DNA from: Brienomyrus brachyistius
Taxonomy: Eukaryota; Chordata; Actinopteri; Osteoglossiformes; Mormyridae
Assembly: GCF_023856365.1 (NCBI RefSeq)
Contig: NC_064539.1
Span: 31,780,482 to 31,844,481 of the forward strand
DNA length: 64,000 bases
Reading direction: 5' to 3'
The notes below the pieces were generated by a model. It had not been told where the DNA came from. It made no database searches and saw only the letters and a list, made by a program, of their open reading frames with translations. Shown here in pieces: positions 38,001 to 43,934 of the stretch; within the stretch, counting starts at the first letter, position 1, and each line of letters starts with the position of its first letter. The translations under genes were made by a program, and so were the position numbers.

Positions 38001-41000
38001 TAATAATAATAATAATAATAAGCCAAATTATTAAGGTATGTGAAATACTGGGCATATAAAATAAACTGCCTCATTATAGCATTTTTAAGTTGTAAGTGTA
38101 CAAATGAACTTTTATCACTTTGGTAAATAACTGAACACTTCTGAACAGTTTACGAATACAGCGAGAGGGTCAGAGGGATGAGCATCTTTGGCTGTAATTG
38201 GAAGGTCGCTGAAGCTCAAGCCCACGGCCCTGTCAGCAAGTCCGCTGCCAAGCTTGCTCTCACCTACACGTGCGTCAGAACAAGATGGGGTAGGCGAGAA
38301 GAGAATATTCTGCACGGGGAACAATACAGTGCTCTTATTTCACTATCAATCAAATAACAGATAAAAAAAAGTAAAATAATAAAATGTAAGATTTAAAATT
38401 TTTGCACCACTAAAAAGCTTTTGATAGTAAAAAAAAAAAAAAAAGATCAATTAAGTTTTTAGTTTAAGACAAAGCTACTAATTTGAGATCCACTAAGACA
38501 GGTAATTGACAAAGTGATGACAGACAGAGCCGAGATGTTATGCTGGATGAAATTACTTTGTTTCTGATCAGTTTGTTCTTCTTGCAGCCTCTGATCATGC
38601 AGGTATTGCCTGATAGGCGCTGGTTTGTTCCATCATTATAATAACAAAGTTAGGTAGTGCTCTTGTAAATGGACGTTCACTGGGAGCCGCAATTACGTCT
38701 AGTTGATTCCTCTATGTTTGCAATGTGATATTTACAAAAAGAGTAAATGTAAATGTGCCGTTTCATGATCCTTATGATATTTGTAAAAAAGGACGTCATG
38801 GATACAGTTATAACCAGTTAAAATATCACCATATAGCCCAGCGATCCCATCCATCCTAACATCACAGTACAGCTTGGATCATCAGCTTCCTCTCTATCAA
38901 TACTGCATCTTAGCAGTCTTTTCCATTTGCTCTGTATAACATCATTAAGATCAGACCTTGATTTGTCAGAATGGCTCAGTTATTTGTCATCTCATGACTA
39001 CATTATCTCGACTCCTTACTGATAAGATTACCAACATGTTGTCAACCACTGCAGATGATTCAAAATGTGGCAGCACGCCTTGTCCTGAATCAGCCAGAAT
39101 GCTCTCATGTTACACCCCTTCCTTTCCCTCTTTGTTAGCTGCCTACGGCAGCTTGCAGAAAGTTCAAGTCCTTGGTGCTGGCGTTCAGAGCCATTAATAG
39201 AATAGTACCCATCACTATCAAGTCTCTTATCAAGACCTACATCCTATGTCAACTTCTACTGGCTGTTGGCCACTTGGAGATCCCTCTACCGCATGAGAAG
39301 CCACTGGATATTTCTCCATCACAGTTCCCATCCACATCTGATCATCAGAATACCTCTCATTCTCTATTCATGTTCCAGAAACATCTCAACTAGCTCATCC
39401 AACCACTGACCAGTTCTGTCTTCTTCTGTGATTCCGAATATATTCACCATACATAGTTTGAAAGCTTTTACTTTTGCTCTTCTCATTCACTGAATAGCTC
39501 TCCTATTATGTTCTTTCCATGTCTATAGCGTACTGTGTGGTCCGCGCACCAGCTTACATTTGTTGCCGGTCATTCATTCGAAGCTCAGCCTGGCCACACT
39601 TATGTCCAGCTGTACGCTTATTATGTACTGTAATGTTATCCAGCTCTATCACAAAACATCAGCTAAATAAATAAACGTGACGTACTGTAAAGGCAGATAC
39701 ACACAGACTCTCACACACACACAACAATCGGAGGCAGGAAGGCAGGTAGAAGCTGACGGGAGTGGAGAGGCACTCAAGAGTGAAATTCCCACCAACCGGC
39801 CGATGGGACTGCAAATGGGGGGTATGACCTGTAGGTTGGCAGCCACACCATCCTGGGTCAAAAAGACCCCTTTCCCACGTTAATAGCAGCACCGCACTAA
39901 AGGGAGCCGTGGATTGACAGCCCACTGGAGTGTCTGATGTATCCTGGTCTTGCATGCCGCTCAGTTTCTCTTGAGGGCCCGGCTCAACCCCCCAGGGCCC
40001 CAATGCAGGCCCCACCATCACGAAAGGCCCGGTTTCCTGCATAAGCAGCACATTCCTGCCTGCTGCCCAGGCATGCGATGCTGCCCGAACACGTGTTGCA
40101 ACATGCTAAGAGTAAGAGAGCAGTTGCATAAGAGCCCAGCTGGAGTGTGTTTCCTGATCAGCACAGAGAAACCATTTACTGGGAGCAAACATGTAAAATG
40201 TATCAAAAAAAAAAAAAAAAACCTGCATAACGGATCCTCAGCCGGCACTGTGGAGGCTCAGCAGTTGCTAGGTGACCCAAAGCCTGTGTGCTTGGGAGAA
40301 ACTCCGGAAACACACCATCAGAGCAGCAAATGAGGCAGCCCACTGTGGGTGCAGTTGGGTTACCCTAATACCGAACCACACAACCATGCACAGCCCATTG
40401 TGGGTGCAGTTGGGTTACCCTAATACCGAACCACACAACCATGCACAGCCCACTGTGGGTGCAGTTGGGTTACCCTAATACTGAACCACACAACCATGCA
40501 CAGCCCACGGCATCCGATGACAGTCACACTGCTACCGCTGCCGAGGTGCAGAAAAGCAGGAGCCACAAGGCTGGACCCCAACCTGCAAGCTACACGCGTC
40601 GGCATTTAAACTGAGCAGTAATGGTCATTCCACACCGAGAAGTCTCATCAGCTCATGAGTAAGTGAATGAACCCATTGACCGATCCCTAACACCCCCCCC
40701 CCCCCACAAGATGGGGTCTTTGGGCTGATGGCTGACCACCCAAAGAATACCACCAGTTATTCATAAATGAAGCCAGCGAGCTCACACAACATGAATGAGA
40801 AGGTGCTATGCTTGGGTTTCTCCTAGCAGCGGGATGGTGCACATCTTTACACTCTGCTGGCTTTTGGGTCTTGGATTGACAGTAAGTATTTTCACTCAAG
40901 GTCACAGGAGGGAAATTTGGTACTTTGGTGCCCCAAAGGCAGCCCCCCACCCAAAGCATAACCAAACAATTTAAATCAGACAGGAAAGACTGTCATGGCT

Positions 41001-43768
41001 CCATCAGGGATATCAGTAAAATCTTTCATCTCTGTGGAAGCACAGGGGATGGGGGGGGGGACAAAACCAAAAGCCCCCATTTCTGGTCATGGTGCCACAT
41101 AAAGGTGCTTCACTGCGCTGTACGAAGGATCCACCTGGCAGAAAATAGATACTGTGTCATCACAGGATATGGAAAGACACAGTGCTCTGGCCATCCAGGC
41201 CCAGGGGGACGTGCGACTCATGTGAAGACCAGGGCATTCAGCACCAGAACACAAGCTGCACATGAATGTCAATTAAACAGTACATTTTGTGACAAGTGTC
41301 AAACGGAAATGACTAGTCCAGCAGATTCAAATCAGATCGAAAGAATAACTGAGAGGATTCAAACCTAATGCCCAGATATAAAAAACAGAATTTAAAGGAT
41401 GAATATAAAATGGATAATCGACAGCAATGCCAATGACTCACTCGCCACAGCGAGGCACTGGCCATGTTCTGGAGGAGTTACTTACTTGAGCCAGTGGTTC
41501 CAGGGTGCACCACCTCCACGTAGACCTCGAAGGTGGACTGGGGGCTCTCCCTGAAACAAGCATGAAGGTCAGGGTCAGCGACCAAACAGCTGATCCCCAA
41601 GGCCATCAGGGATGTGGAATTTGCTGGTGACTGCATGCTCATCTTAGAGGAACGCATCGCATCCAGGGAAACGTTCACTGAGGGTGTCGAACCTACATCC
41701 CCCACAAGGGCTTGGAGTCACAATCCATTTTATTCGAGTTCCTTCTCTCATATTCGTTTTCGGACCATATTCAGCCAGATTTCACCAGGACTAGACCTGG
41801 TTTAACACCATTTATTGACCACTCCTTAACCATAATTTCTTGCACGCTATGCTCCTAAATTATTTTTTTCCTTTAAGAGTAAATCCCCAGCTGTGTGATG
41901 CAGATGTTTTGCCCACAAGAAGACACATCATCATAGTACCATTCCTTACCTGCAAGGTGACATTACAGGCCAAGTCTGTGGCCCTACCTGGAGGCTTCAC
42001 CGTTTTGGCTGCAGCTCTGCTCTGGAGAACATGTTTAACCTTGGTCCTGTTCACATGCAGCATGACACAAGAGGGTCCATTCAAACGTAACACCACTATT
42101 TTAAATCCTCCAAGAATAGGACACTAGTTATTTTATTCAATGTTCACCCTGTCGATGCTCCAAATGCAGGAGAATCATTTCAAAATGTGTCCATTTGGAC
42201 CAGTGGATTTTAACAGCTCTGATAAAATGCTCCCATTGGTGGAAGATTAGCCTGCTGTTGGCAGCATCTCAGCACAGTCAGTAAGTAAAGGTCCCTGATT
42301 CAGCTTTGCTGTCAGTTCCTGCTCTGGTTGACTCCAGTCATACTTCAGCTATGACAAAAGGAAATATTTGAGGATTCTGACCTTATTTGAAAACTGAACA
42401 TCAGCTATTGGGCTTAACCCTGTGAGGTTTCCAAGCAGAAAAACATCACATTCGACAAATATAGATCTGATCCATAAAATAAGTAGAACAGTCAGCACCC
42501 CTGGGTTATGACACGCAAGAAACGGCAGGAGGAAGCTGCTTCGTAACGTAGCTCATCAAGCATAGAGCAAAAGCAACACAGATCGCGATAATGGAGCAAC
42601 AAATATTCACAGGTGAACCCATTCCCTTGCAAGCAGGCAACTTTTATTTTATCTTTAACTTCCGTAAGTGAAACAAGCAATTCCCCTGAGTAAAGATGCA
42701 AAGTGAGCTTCTGTAAGTACCTAATCACAGAGCTTGCGGCTATGGTTTCCTGGCTGTAACACAACCTTACAGTATCTTACATTAAAAAAGCAGAAGGGCT
42801 TTGAGTACCGGCCCTATATAAAGACAGGCAGCGGTGTCCTGATTACAATTAGAGGGCAGTGATCTGATGACAAGCTGTAAGAGGATCCCCTGAAGGTGGA
42901 CTGCCAGCTTTACAGGCAGTTAAAGAACAAAAATACAGTCAATGATAAAGGGCACAGGAGAGACCAGGAGAGACCAGGAGAGACCAGGAGAGACCAGGAG
43001 AGACCAGGAGAGACCAGGAGAGACCAGGAGAGACCAGGAGAGACCAGGAGAGACGGCATTCATTAAACACCCCTGTCTTTATCATCATTTACTTTGGGGG
43101 TTCAAAGCCATTACAACCACAGCAAGTATCCCCAGCAATGTTTAATGATTCAGTATTCAAGGTTCTTTATTGTCATTTCACCATATAAGGATACACGTGC
43201 ACAAACATTTGTAAATCGTGCCCCACATGGCCATCATGAAATGTCGTTTTGCCAGGGTCACCGTTCAATTTTGGATGAAGAAAAGATCAACAGAAATACA
43301 AAACTAGAAACCGTATCCGCGAATCAGTAGCACCTCTGTCAATCAATCATGACCAACATAGACACAAATATTTAGAATAAACAATACATGTTTGCATGCG
43401 CTCACAGCTCGCTCATACAGATTAAATACACATACATATATACACGCATATAAACTGCACAAGACCAGAACATCAGCTGCTCTTAGCAACATCAGCAGCA
43501 ATGGCGAACAAATACGTACGATGGTGGGCAAGGTCAGTAAGCCCAAGCATTAGAGCGTAAATAAGGTCAGTAAGTCCCGGCATTGCAGCATGTACAAGGT
43601 CAGTAAGTGCCGGCATTACAACATGAATAAAGTGCCGCTACATTTAAGTCGGTCGCAACAAGTCCAGGCCCCGCGCTCTTCTCTTCCCTGTCATTCTTGT
43701 AAACAGCTCTTCTGAAGGACGACACCAAGGCAGAGGACAGGAGACACTTACCTGAGCCGAGACCCCAT
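1736..43768 (-). CDS. dennd1a: dennd1a (connecdenn 1), coding exons 1-19, 3' part outside window
   Basis: DENND1A is a guanine-nucleotide exchange factor for Rab35 that works with clathrin and AP-2 in endocytic recycling (family knowledge). Nineteen exons were placed by matching translated minus-strand segments to the vertebrate protein and fixing each splice site. Together they give 1,479 nt, exactly 493 codons, without a stop or frame break. The tripartite DENN region is complete: uDENN about residues 13-145 (exons 2-7), cDENN about 150-290 (exons 8-12) and dDENN about 290-375 (exons 13-15). Exons 16-19 begin the less structured tail, and the proline-rich clathrin/AP-2-binding tail lies left of the window. 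All junctions are GT-AG except the exon 18 donor, which reads GC. Introns 2-5, 8-10, 12 and 16 carry long tandem arrays. The gene is head to head with lhx2, as in human. Confidence 0.96.
1868..2416 (-). other. dennd1a: dennd1a intron 18
   Basis: A 549-bp intron, AT-rich between about 1950 and 2260. No repeat or motif recognised. It begins with a GC rather than GT donor (see exon 18). Confidence 0.8.
2417..2473 (-). CDS. dennd1a: dennd1a exon 18, GC splice donor
   Basis: 57 nt, residues 431-449, translating to [19 protein letters not shown], almost identical to the mammalian segment. The acceptor is CCCACAG. The donor reads AAG|GCATGT, a GC-AG intron. The only nearby GT (GAG|GTGAAG inside the exon) would delete the conserved VKSRLKQK, so the GC site is preferred. 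Confidence 0.93.
2623..2694 (-). CDS. dennd1a: dennd1a exon 17
   Basis: 72 nt, residues 407-430, in phase 0, containing [14 protein letters not shown], a conserved segment just after the dDENN module. Acceptor CTCAG, donor TTT|GTAAGT. Confidence 0.95.
2872..5711. repeat. 58-bp minisatellite, about 49 copies, in dennd1a intron 16
   Basis: A tandem array with a strict 58-bp period containing GACCAGGGGCCTGATCTGAG and CAGTGGGGCACGCAC. It fills almost all of intron 16 (2695-5732) and starts about 20 bp from the exon 16 donor. Sequence variants recur at a spacing of 812 bp (14 units): for example GTACAATGGGG near 3559 and 4371, CATACCCCAAG at 3663 and 4475, and TGAGTACAC near 3251 and 4063. This shows a higher-order duplication. 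Because 58 is not a multiple of 3 and the unit lacks stops on the minus strand, all three minus frames are open. The resulting ORFs of 700-990 codons are repeat artefacts. Confidence 0.97.
5733..5773 (-). CDS. dennd1a: dennd1a exon 16
   Basis: 41 nt, residues 393-406, giving [13 protein letters not shown] after a split glycine codon. Acceptor CCCCAG, donor AAG|GTCAGT. The 58-bp minisatellite begins about 20 bp inside the following intron, and failure to splice would read straight into it in frame. Confidence 0.94.
5866..5953 (-). CDS. dennd1a: dennd1a exon 15 (end of dDENN)
   Basis: 88 nt, residues 364-393, containing [18 protein letters not shown], nearly invariant in vertebrate DENND1A. 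Acceptor TGAAG, donor G|GTGAGT. Confidence 0.97.
6082..6183 (-). CDS. dennd1a: dennd1a exon 14 (dDENN)
   Basis: 102 nt, residues 330-363, phase 0. It starts [12 protein letters not shown] and ends LQLFKQ. The stretch HRSSSMRQ is one residue shorter than the mammalian HYRSGAMRQ. Acceptor CCCCAG, donor CAG|GTACAG. Confidence 0.95.
6955..7150. promoter_or_regulatory. Candidate homeodomain-site cluster in dennd1a intron 13
   Basis: TAATTA occurs at 6962-6967 and 7093-7098, with TAAT cores at about 7084 and 7144. The sequence is complex and non-repetitive inside a repeat-rich gene. LIM-homeodomain and other homeodomain factors bind TAATTA. Enhancer function is inference only. Confidence 0.3.
7560..7690 (-). 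mobile_element. Partial tRNA-derived SINE, reverse orientation
   Basis: Words such as ACCGGAGTACGTGGAGGAA and GGGAGAACATGCCAACT match, in the same order, the reverse-oriented SINE at 48255-48623. Only the head half is kept, and it is diverged. Confidence 0.6.
7788..7913 (-). CDS. dennd1a: dennd1a exon 13 (start of dDENN)
   Basis: 126 nt, residues 288-329, phase 0, containing [20 protein letters not shown], essentially identical across vertebrate DENND1A. The acceptor is CCCAAG after an unusually long C tract. The donor is CCG|GTGAGG. Confidence 0.97.
7914..9085 (-). other. dennd1a: dennd1a intron 12, unique part
   Basis: Unique intronic sequence between exon 13 and the GA-rich repeat region. 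No gene, RNA or mobile element recognised. Confidence 0.6.
9268..9335 (-). mobile_element. Dispersed fish repeat tail (AGAATCAGAATCAGAAG type)
   Basis: AGAATCAGAATCAGAAGCC followed by TTTTTATTAGCCAAGTATG resembles the simple-repeat tail and 3' end of non-LTR elements seen throughout fish genomes. Similar tails occur near 31484-31580, 43151, 47892 and 62209. The parent family cannot be fixed from this fragment. Confidence 0.5.
9560..10835. repeat. 43-bp GA-rich minisatellite, about 30 copies, in dennd1a intron 12
   Basis: The unit contains AGAGAACTGATGGGACAGGA and CAGGCGAGGAGAGGAC and repeats every 43 bp, with occasional 41-bp units. Degenerate GACAG-rich sequence flanks it from about 9086 and to about 10880. 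The array ends roughly 65 bp from the exon 12 donor. The plus strand is almost pure purine in long runs, so dennd1a pre-mRNA would be pyrimidine-rich here. Open frames across it are artefacts. Confidence 0.97.
10900..11001 (-). CDS. dennd1a: dennd1a exon 12 (cDENN)
   Basis: 102 nt, residues 254-287, phase 0, containing [20 protein letters not shown], a hallmark stretch of DENND1 proteins. Acceptor TTTCAG, donor GTG|GTAAGT. Confidence 0.97.
11125..11170 (-). CDS. dennd1a: dennd1a exon 11 (cDENN)
   Basis: 46 nt, residues 238-253, completing a split cysteine codon and then [15 protein letters not shown]. Acceptor TTTCAG, donor GAG|GTGAGA. Confidence 0.96.
11200..12150. repeat. Degenerate about 39-bp minisatellite with 118-bp higher-order units, dennd1a intron 10
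   Basis: The repeating words are GACAGACACAAACAAATG, GGGGTGCCATGGAGAC and AACATGATGGGGTGCC. The core is about 39-40 bp. In 11520-11790 three diverged cores form a cleaner 118-bp unit (CGAATATGAAGGAGTG at 11588 and 11706). Both edges are heavily diverged, so this is an older array than its neighbours. Confidence 0.85.
12285..12530. promoter_or_regulatory. Candidate enhancer: four TAATTA sites in dennd1a intron 10
   Basis: TAATTA cores lie at 12300, 12317, 12450 and 12505. Three are in the longer form CTAATTAAG. The surrounding sequence is non-repetitive. TAATTA is the binding core of LIM-homeodomain and many other homeodomain factors. Whether this is an lhx2 or dennd1a enhancer is inference. 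Confidence 0.4.
13250..13438. repeat. (CAGG/CAGA)n microsatellite
   Basis: A mixed tetranucleotide tract of CAGG and CAGA/GACA repeats, 189 bp long, ending 13 bp from the exon 10 donor in intron 10. Confidence 0.97.
13451..13551 (-). CDS. dennd1a: dennd1a exon 10 (cDENN)
   Basis: 101 nt, residues 205-238, containing [18 protein letters not shown], the strongly conserved cDENN core. Acceptor CCACAG, donor TG|GTGAGT. The donor is followed almost at once by the tetranucleotide microsatellite. Confidence 0.97.
13697..14108. repeat. 103-bp tandem repeat, four copies, apparently SINE-derived, dennd1a intron 9
   Basis: Four copies with an exact 103-bp spacing (GGGATTGG at 13704, 13807, 13910 and 14013). 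Each contains GCCCTTAACCTGCAGCTGCT, like the middle part of tRNA-derived fish SINEs (CCCTTAACC...TTGCTCC). It is preceded at about 13670 by TAGCTCAGCAGG, resembling a tRNA A box. Confidence 0.9.
14109..14651 (-). other. dennd1a: dennd1a intron 9, remaining sequence
   Basis: Unique intronic sequence with a small local duplication (AAACATCTTTTGCCAGA, twice at about 14415-14446). Nothing else recognised. Confidence 0.5.
14652..14762 (-). CDS. dennd1a: dennd1a exon 9 (cDENN)
   Basis: 111 nt, residues 168-204, starting [20 protein letters not shown] and ending SSSKLST. The mammalian form has ICSKLST. Acceptor TTTCCAG, donor ACT|GTGAGT. A run of 20 G on the plus strand (C in the transcript) at 14781-14800 is part of the polypyrimidine region of this acceptor. 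Confidence 0.97.
14781..14800. repeat. (G)20 homopolymer beside the exon 9 acceptor
   Basis: Twenty consecutive G on the plus strand, reading as C20 in dennd1a pre-mRNA about 18 nt upstream of the exon. Such a tract is prone to length polymorphism and lies in the splice-acceptor region. Confidence 0.95.
15200..16565. repeat. 46-bp minisatellite, about 29-30 copies, in dennd1a intron 8
   Basis: The unit contains CCTCAATCTCTCTGGCAACC and CTAAGGACTTCTCCGAGAAG, and variants replace CTCCGAG with CACTGAG. Variant order repeats (the run CACTGAGAAGCTCCC appears near 15955 and again near 16370), pointing to segmental duplication inside the array. Degenerate units extend to about 16615, where the tract ends 270 bp from exon 8. 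Confidence 0.97.
16885..16938 (-). CDS. dennd1a: dennd1a exon 8
   Basis: 54 nt, residues 150-167, reading [18 protein letters not shown], phase 0. Acceptor ATGCAG, donor AAT|GTGAGT. It joins the uDENN and cDENN modules. Confidence 0.97.
17209..17289 (-). CDS. dennd1a: dennd1a exon 7 (end of uDENN)
   Basis: 81 nt, residues 123-149, reading [20 protein letters not shown] and then VPLHLSV. Acceptor TTTCAG, donor GTG|GTGGGT. Confidence 0.96.
17290..17710 (-). other. dennd1a: dennd1a intron 6
   Basis: A 421-bp intron. Nothing recognised beyond its splice sites. Confidence 0.8.
17711..17780 (-). CDS. dennd1a: dennd1a exon 6 (uDENN)
   Basis: 70 nt, residues 99-122, reading [20 protein letters not shown] and then VKGQ, including the leading split serine. 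Acceptor ATCAG, donor CAG|GTCTGT. Confidence 0.97.
17781..18490 (-). other. dennd1a: dennd1a intron 5, exon 6 side
   Basis: Unique sequence with a 17-nt G run on the plus strand at 18051-18067. Nothing else recognised. Confidence 0.5.
18494..18951. repeat. 64-bp tandem repeat with an internal hairpin, about 7 copies, dennd1a intron 5
   Basis: Exact 64-bp period (AGCCATTTGTGTAACC at 18494, 18558 and so on). Copies differ by only a few single bases, suggesting a recent expansion. Every full unit contains CTGCCCACTCCTGGGCAG, a perfect 7-bp stem with a 4-nt loop. Open frames across it are artefacts of stop-free units. Confidence 0.97.
18952..19949 (-). other. dennd1a: dennd1a intron 5, unique part
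   Basis: Mostly unique sequence. The portion at about 19620-19800 looks complex and non-repetitive (it includes GGGTAATTATTTTAACTG), but I can assign nothing to it. Confidence 0.5.
19950..20483. mobile_element. 534-bp MITE with about 33-bp terminal inverted repeats
   Basis: The left end AGGGCTGATTCATACTTCA, continuing to GAAAGCGTG, matches the reverse complement of the right end with only a few mismatches over about 33 bp. Both ends are flanked by TA. The interior is AT-rich and has no ORF, so this is a non-autonomous DNA transposon. A TA duplication suggests a Tc1/mariner-like source, but a two-base duplication is weak evidence and the superfamily is unsure. Confidence 0.85.
20484..21779 (-). 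other. dennd1a: dennd1a intron 5, exon 5 side
   Basis: It contains a short (CA)n run near 20940, three CCCTAA units near 21047-21064, and a complex block at about 21380-21620. No gene recognised. Confidence 0.5.
21780..21899 (-). CDS. dennd1a: dennd1a exon 5 (uDENN)
   Basis: 120 nt, residues 59-99, containing [20 protein letters not shown] and ending CFCIL. The acceptor is CCCCCGCAG and the donor CAG|GTGAGC. The plus-strand complement of the acceptor region carries CAGAGACGGGGGG, the core of the large array 160 bp away. Confidence 0.97.
22063..26800. repeat. 4.7 kb G-rich minisatellite, unit about 27-31 bp, in dennd1a intron 4
   Basis: About 160-170 units, each containing CAGAGACGGGG(GG) and ACACATGGGG(GG), with variable GCGCACACA or GCACACA spacers giving 27, 29 or 31 bp. 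Occasional units differ (GACGAGG, GGGGGGGAAACATG, GATGGGG). The plus strand carries hundreds of runs of four to seven G, so G-quadruplexes are plausible on the plus strand and C-rich structures in the transcript. Open frames of up to 1,700 codons on both strands consist only of the repeat and are not genes, although one minus frame extends beyond the array on both sides. Confidence 0.98.
26868..27310 (+). mobile_element. Decayed non-LTR retrotransposon fragment (3' end of reverse transcriptase)
   Basis: Broken plus-strand frames spell pieces of the C-terminal part of LINE reverse transcriptases common in fish: LVVDFQ near 26875, [20 protein letters not shown] at about 27010-27070, and [17 protein letters not shown] at about 27175-27225. 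Stops and frameshifts separate them. The order and spacing fit an L2/CR1-like (jockey-group) element; the exact family is not determined. It fills the gap between the big array and exon 4. Confidence 0.75.
27419..27468 (-). CDS. dennd1a: dennd1a exon 4 (uDENN)
   Basis: 50 nt, residues 43-59, reading [16 protein letters not shown] with a split serine after it. Acceptor TTCCACAG, donor AG|GTACCA. Confidence 0.95.
27595..28055. repeat. 47-bp tandem repeat, about 7 copies plus degenerate units, dennd1a intron 3
   Basis: The unit contains AGGATGACAGGACAGGCC and AACTACACAACAGACCATGA, with a period of 47 bp (27710, 27757, 27804). Diverged units lead in from about 27595. Confidence 0.93.
28056..29560 (-). 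other. dennd1a: dennd1a intron 3, unique part
   Basis: Mostly unique sequence with a (CA)n-like stretch near 28720-28820 and a C run near 29058. The stretch 28160-28400 is complex and contains CTAAATAGGG (MEF2-like) and TTCATTAATGTCACC, so it could be regulatory. No gene recognised. Confidence 0.45.
29840..31580 (+). mobile_element. LINE 3' end split by a later insertion
   Basis: 29840-30248 resembles the untranslated or terminal coding part of a non-LTR element. 31484-31580 carries its apparent continuation, ending TTGGCAAATAAAGATTCTGA and a TTCTGATTCT-type tail typical of fish LINEs. The two parts are separated by the element at 30249-31476. Family not determined. Confidence 0.5.
30249..31476. 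mobile_element. 1.2 kb hAT-like non-autonomous element with target duplication
   Basis: Flanked on both sides by TTTTTAT (30242-30248 and 31477-31483). The left end begins TAGAGTGCGGGAATCGATTAA and the right end, read on the other strand, begins CTAGGGTTGACAAATTTATC. Both resemble the TAGGGCTGTCAA-type ends with ATTAATCGC subterminal repeats widespread in fish. It is AT-rich with no transposase frame. The 7-8 bp duplication fits the hAT superfamily. Confidence 0.65.
31925..32150. repeat. GA-rich low-complexity tract
   Basis: Purine-rich GAGAGGGAGA-type sequence without a clean period, ending about 20 bp from the exon 3 donor. Confidence 0.85.
32171..32214 (-). CDS. dennd1a: dennd1a exon 3
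   Basis: 44 nt, residues 28-42, reading [14 protein letters not shown] after a split serine. Acceptor TTTACAG, donor CAG|GTCTGC. The sequence just upstream (32215-32290), rich in TAATATTAATTGG-like words, could be conserved intronic DNA. Confidence 0.94.
32215..33225 (-). other. dennd1a: dennd1a intron 2, exon 3 side
   Basis: Unique sequence. No exon, RNA or mobile element recognised. Confidence 0.5.
33226..33910. repeat. 42-bp C-rich minisatellite, about 16 copies, dennd1a intron 2
   Basis: The unit contains CTCCACGCCCGCTTATCCCG and CCCACTCGCCCCAC at an exact 42-bp spacing (33241, 33283 and so on). The last units (33780-33910) are more diverged. Since 42 is a multiple of 3, each frame repeats one 14-residue motif, which yields stop-free frames on both strands. 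These are not genes. Confidence 0.97.
33911..34970 (-). other. dennd1a: dennd1a intron 2, unique part
   Basis: It contains G-rich (about 34398-34421) and C-rich (about 34710-34727) homopolymer-like runs but nothing else recognisable. Confidence 0.5.
34971..36330. repeat. GA-rich compound minisatellite, dennd1a intron 2
   Basis: Two related modules alternate. One of about 36 bp contains CACAGAGGGATGCAGACAGA and AGACAGGGAGGGA. The other is about 54 bp long because it adds GACAGAGACAAGGAGAG. Larger blocks recur: the variant ATTAGTGGGA lies at 35561, 35771 and 36083. Purine-rich on the plus strand throughout. Confidence 0.95.
36331..38930 (-). other. dennd1a: dennd1a intron 2, middle
   Basis: Unique to AT-rich sequence with a (TTA/TAA)n tract near 37976-38022 and an A run near 38430. 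No coding potential recognised. Confidence 0.5.
38940..39400 (+). mobile_element. Decayed LINE reverse-transcriptase C-terminus
   Basis: Translated in broken plus-strand frames, 39050-39110 gives [12 protein letters not shown], matching the IQNAAARLV motif of L2-like reverse transcriptases. It is followed by SHVTPL, by residues like the LHWLPV region, and by [12 protein letters not shown]. Stops and indels interrupt it. Identification is by motif order only. Confidence 0.7.
40336..40508. repeat. 55-bp tandem repeat, three copies
   Basis: Starts at 40336, 40391 and 40446. The unit contains CTGTGGGTGCAGTTGGGTTA and AACCACACAACCATGCA. Copies are nearly identical, indicating a recent local triplication in intron 2. 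Confidence 0.95.
40510..41485 (-). other. dennd1a: dennd1a intron 2, exon 2 side
   Basis: Unique sequence with a C run near 40692-40705. Nothing else seen. Confidence 0.5.
41486..41550 (-). CDS. dennd1a: dennd1a exon 2 (start of uDENN)
   Basis: 65 nt, residues 6-28, reading [20 protein letters not shown] and then S. Acceptor TTTCAG, donor [16 protein letters not shown] matches the TTFEVYVEV start of the uDENN module. Confidence 0.96.
41551..43751 (-). other. dennd1a: dennd1a intron 1
   Basis: A 2.2 kb intron, mostly unique, with a 10-bp satellite at 42953-43055 and a dispersed repeat tail at about 43150-43260 (GGTTCTTTATTGTCATTTC). A 36-bp near-repeat with AAGGTCAGTAAG occurs at about 43529-43605. 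Confidence 0.6.
42953..43055. repeat. (AGGAGAGACC)n, about 10 copies
   Basis: A perfect 10-bp tandem repeat, pure enough to be recently active. Confidence 0.98.
43752..43768 (-). CDS. dennd1a: dennd1a exon 1 with start codon
   Basis: 17 coding nt (ATG GGG TCT CGG CTC AG) encoding MGSRL plus two bases of the next codon, followed by donor AG|GTAAGT. Mammalian DENND1A also starts MGSRL, so the start is well supported despite the exon's small size. The transcription start is not determined. Confidence 0.93.
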
Positions 43769-43915
43769 TTTCAGCTTTCACGGAAGCCGGGACTCGCGCT
43801 GCGGACGAGGGTGTGGATCGGTTATTCTAACCGTATTTGTATAACACCAAGTCAGACGGTCCGGACTAACGCCATGGTCTCCATGCGCAGACCGCGGTGC
43901 CCTCACCACTCCGTT

Positions 43916-43934
43916 GGATTCTGGGTATTGTAGT
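43916..43934 (-). promoter_or_regulatory. ZNF143-type site in the dennd1a promoter
   Basis: On the minus strand this reads ACTACAATACCCAGAATCC, close to the ZNF143/THAP11 promoter motif ACTACAANTCCCAGNATNC. It lies about 150 bp upstream of the dennd1a ATG, in a region with several CpGs, where such sites normally occur. Confidence 0.6.
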
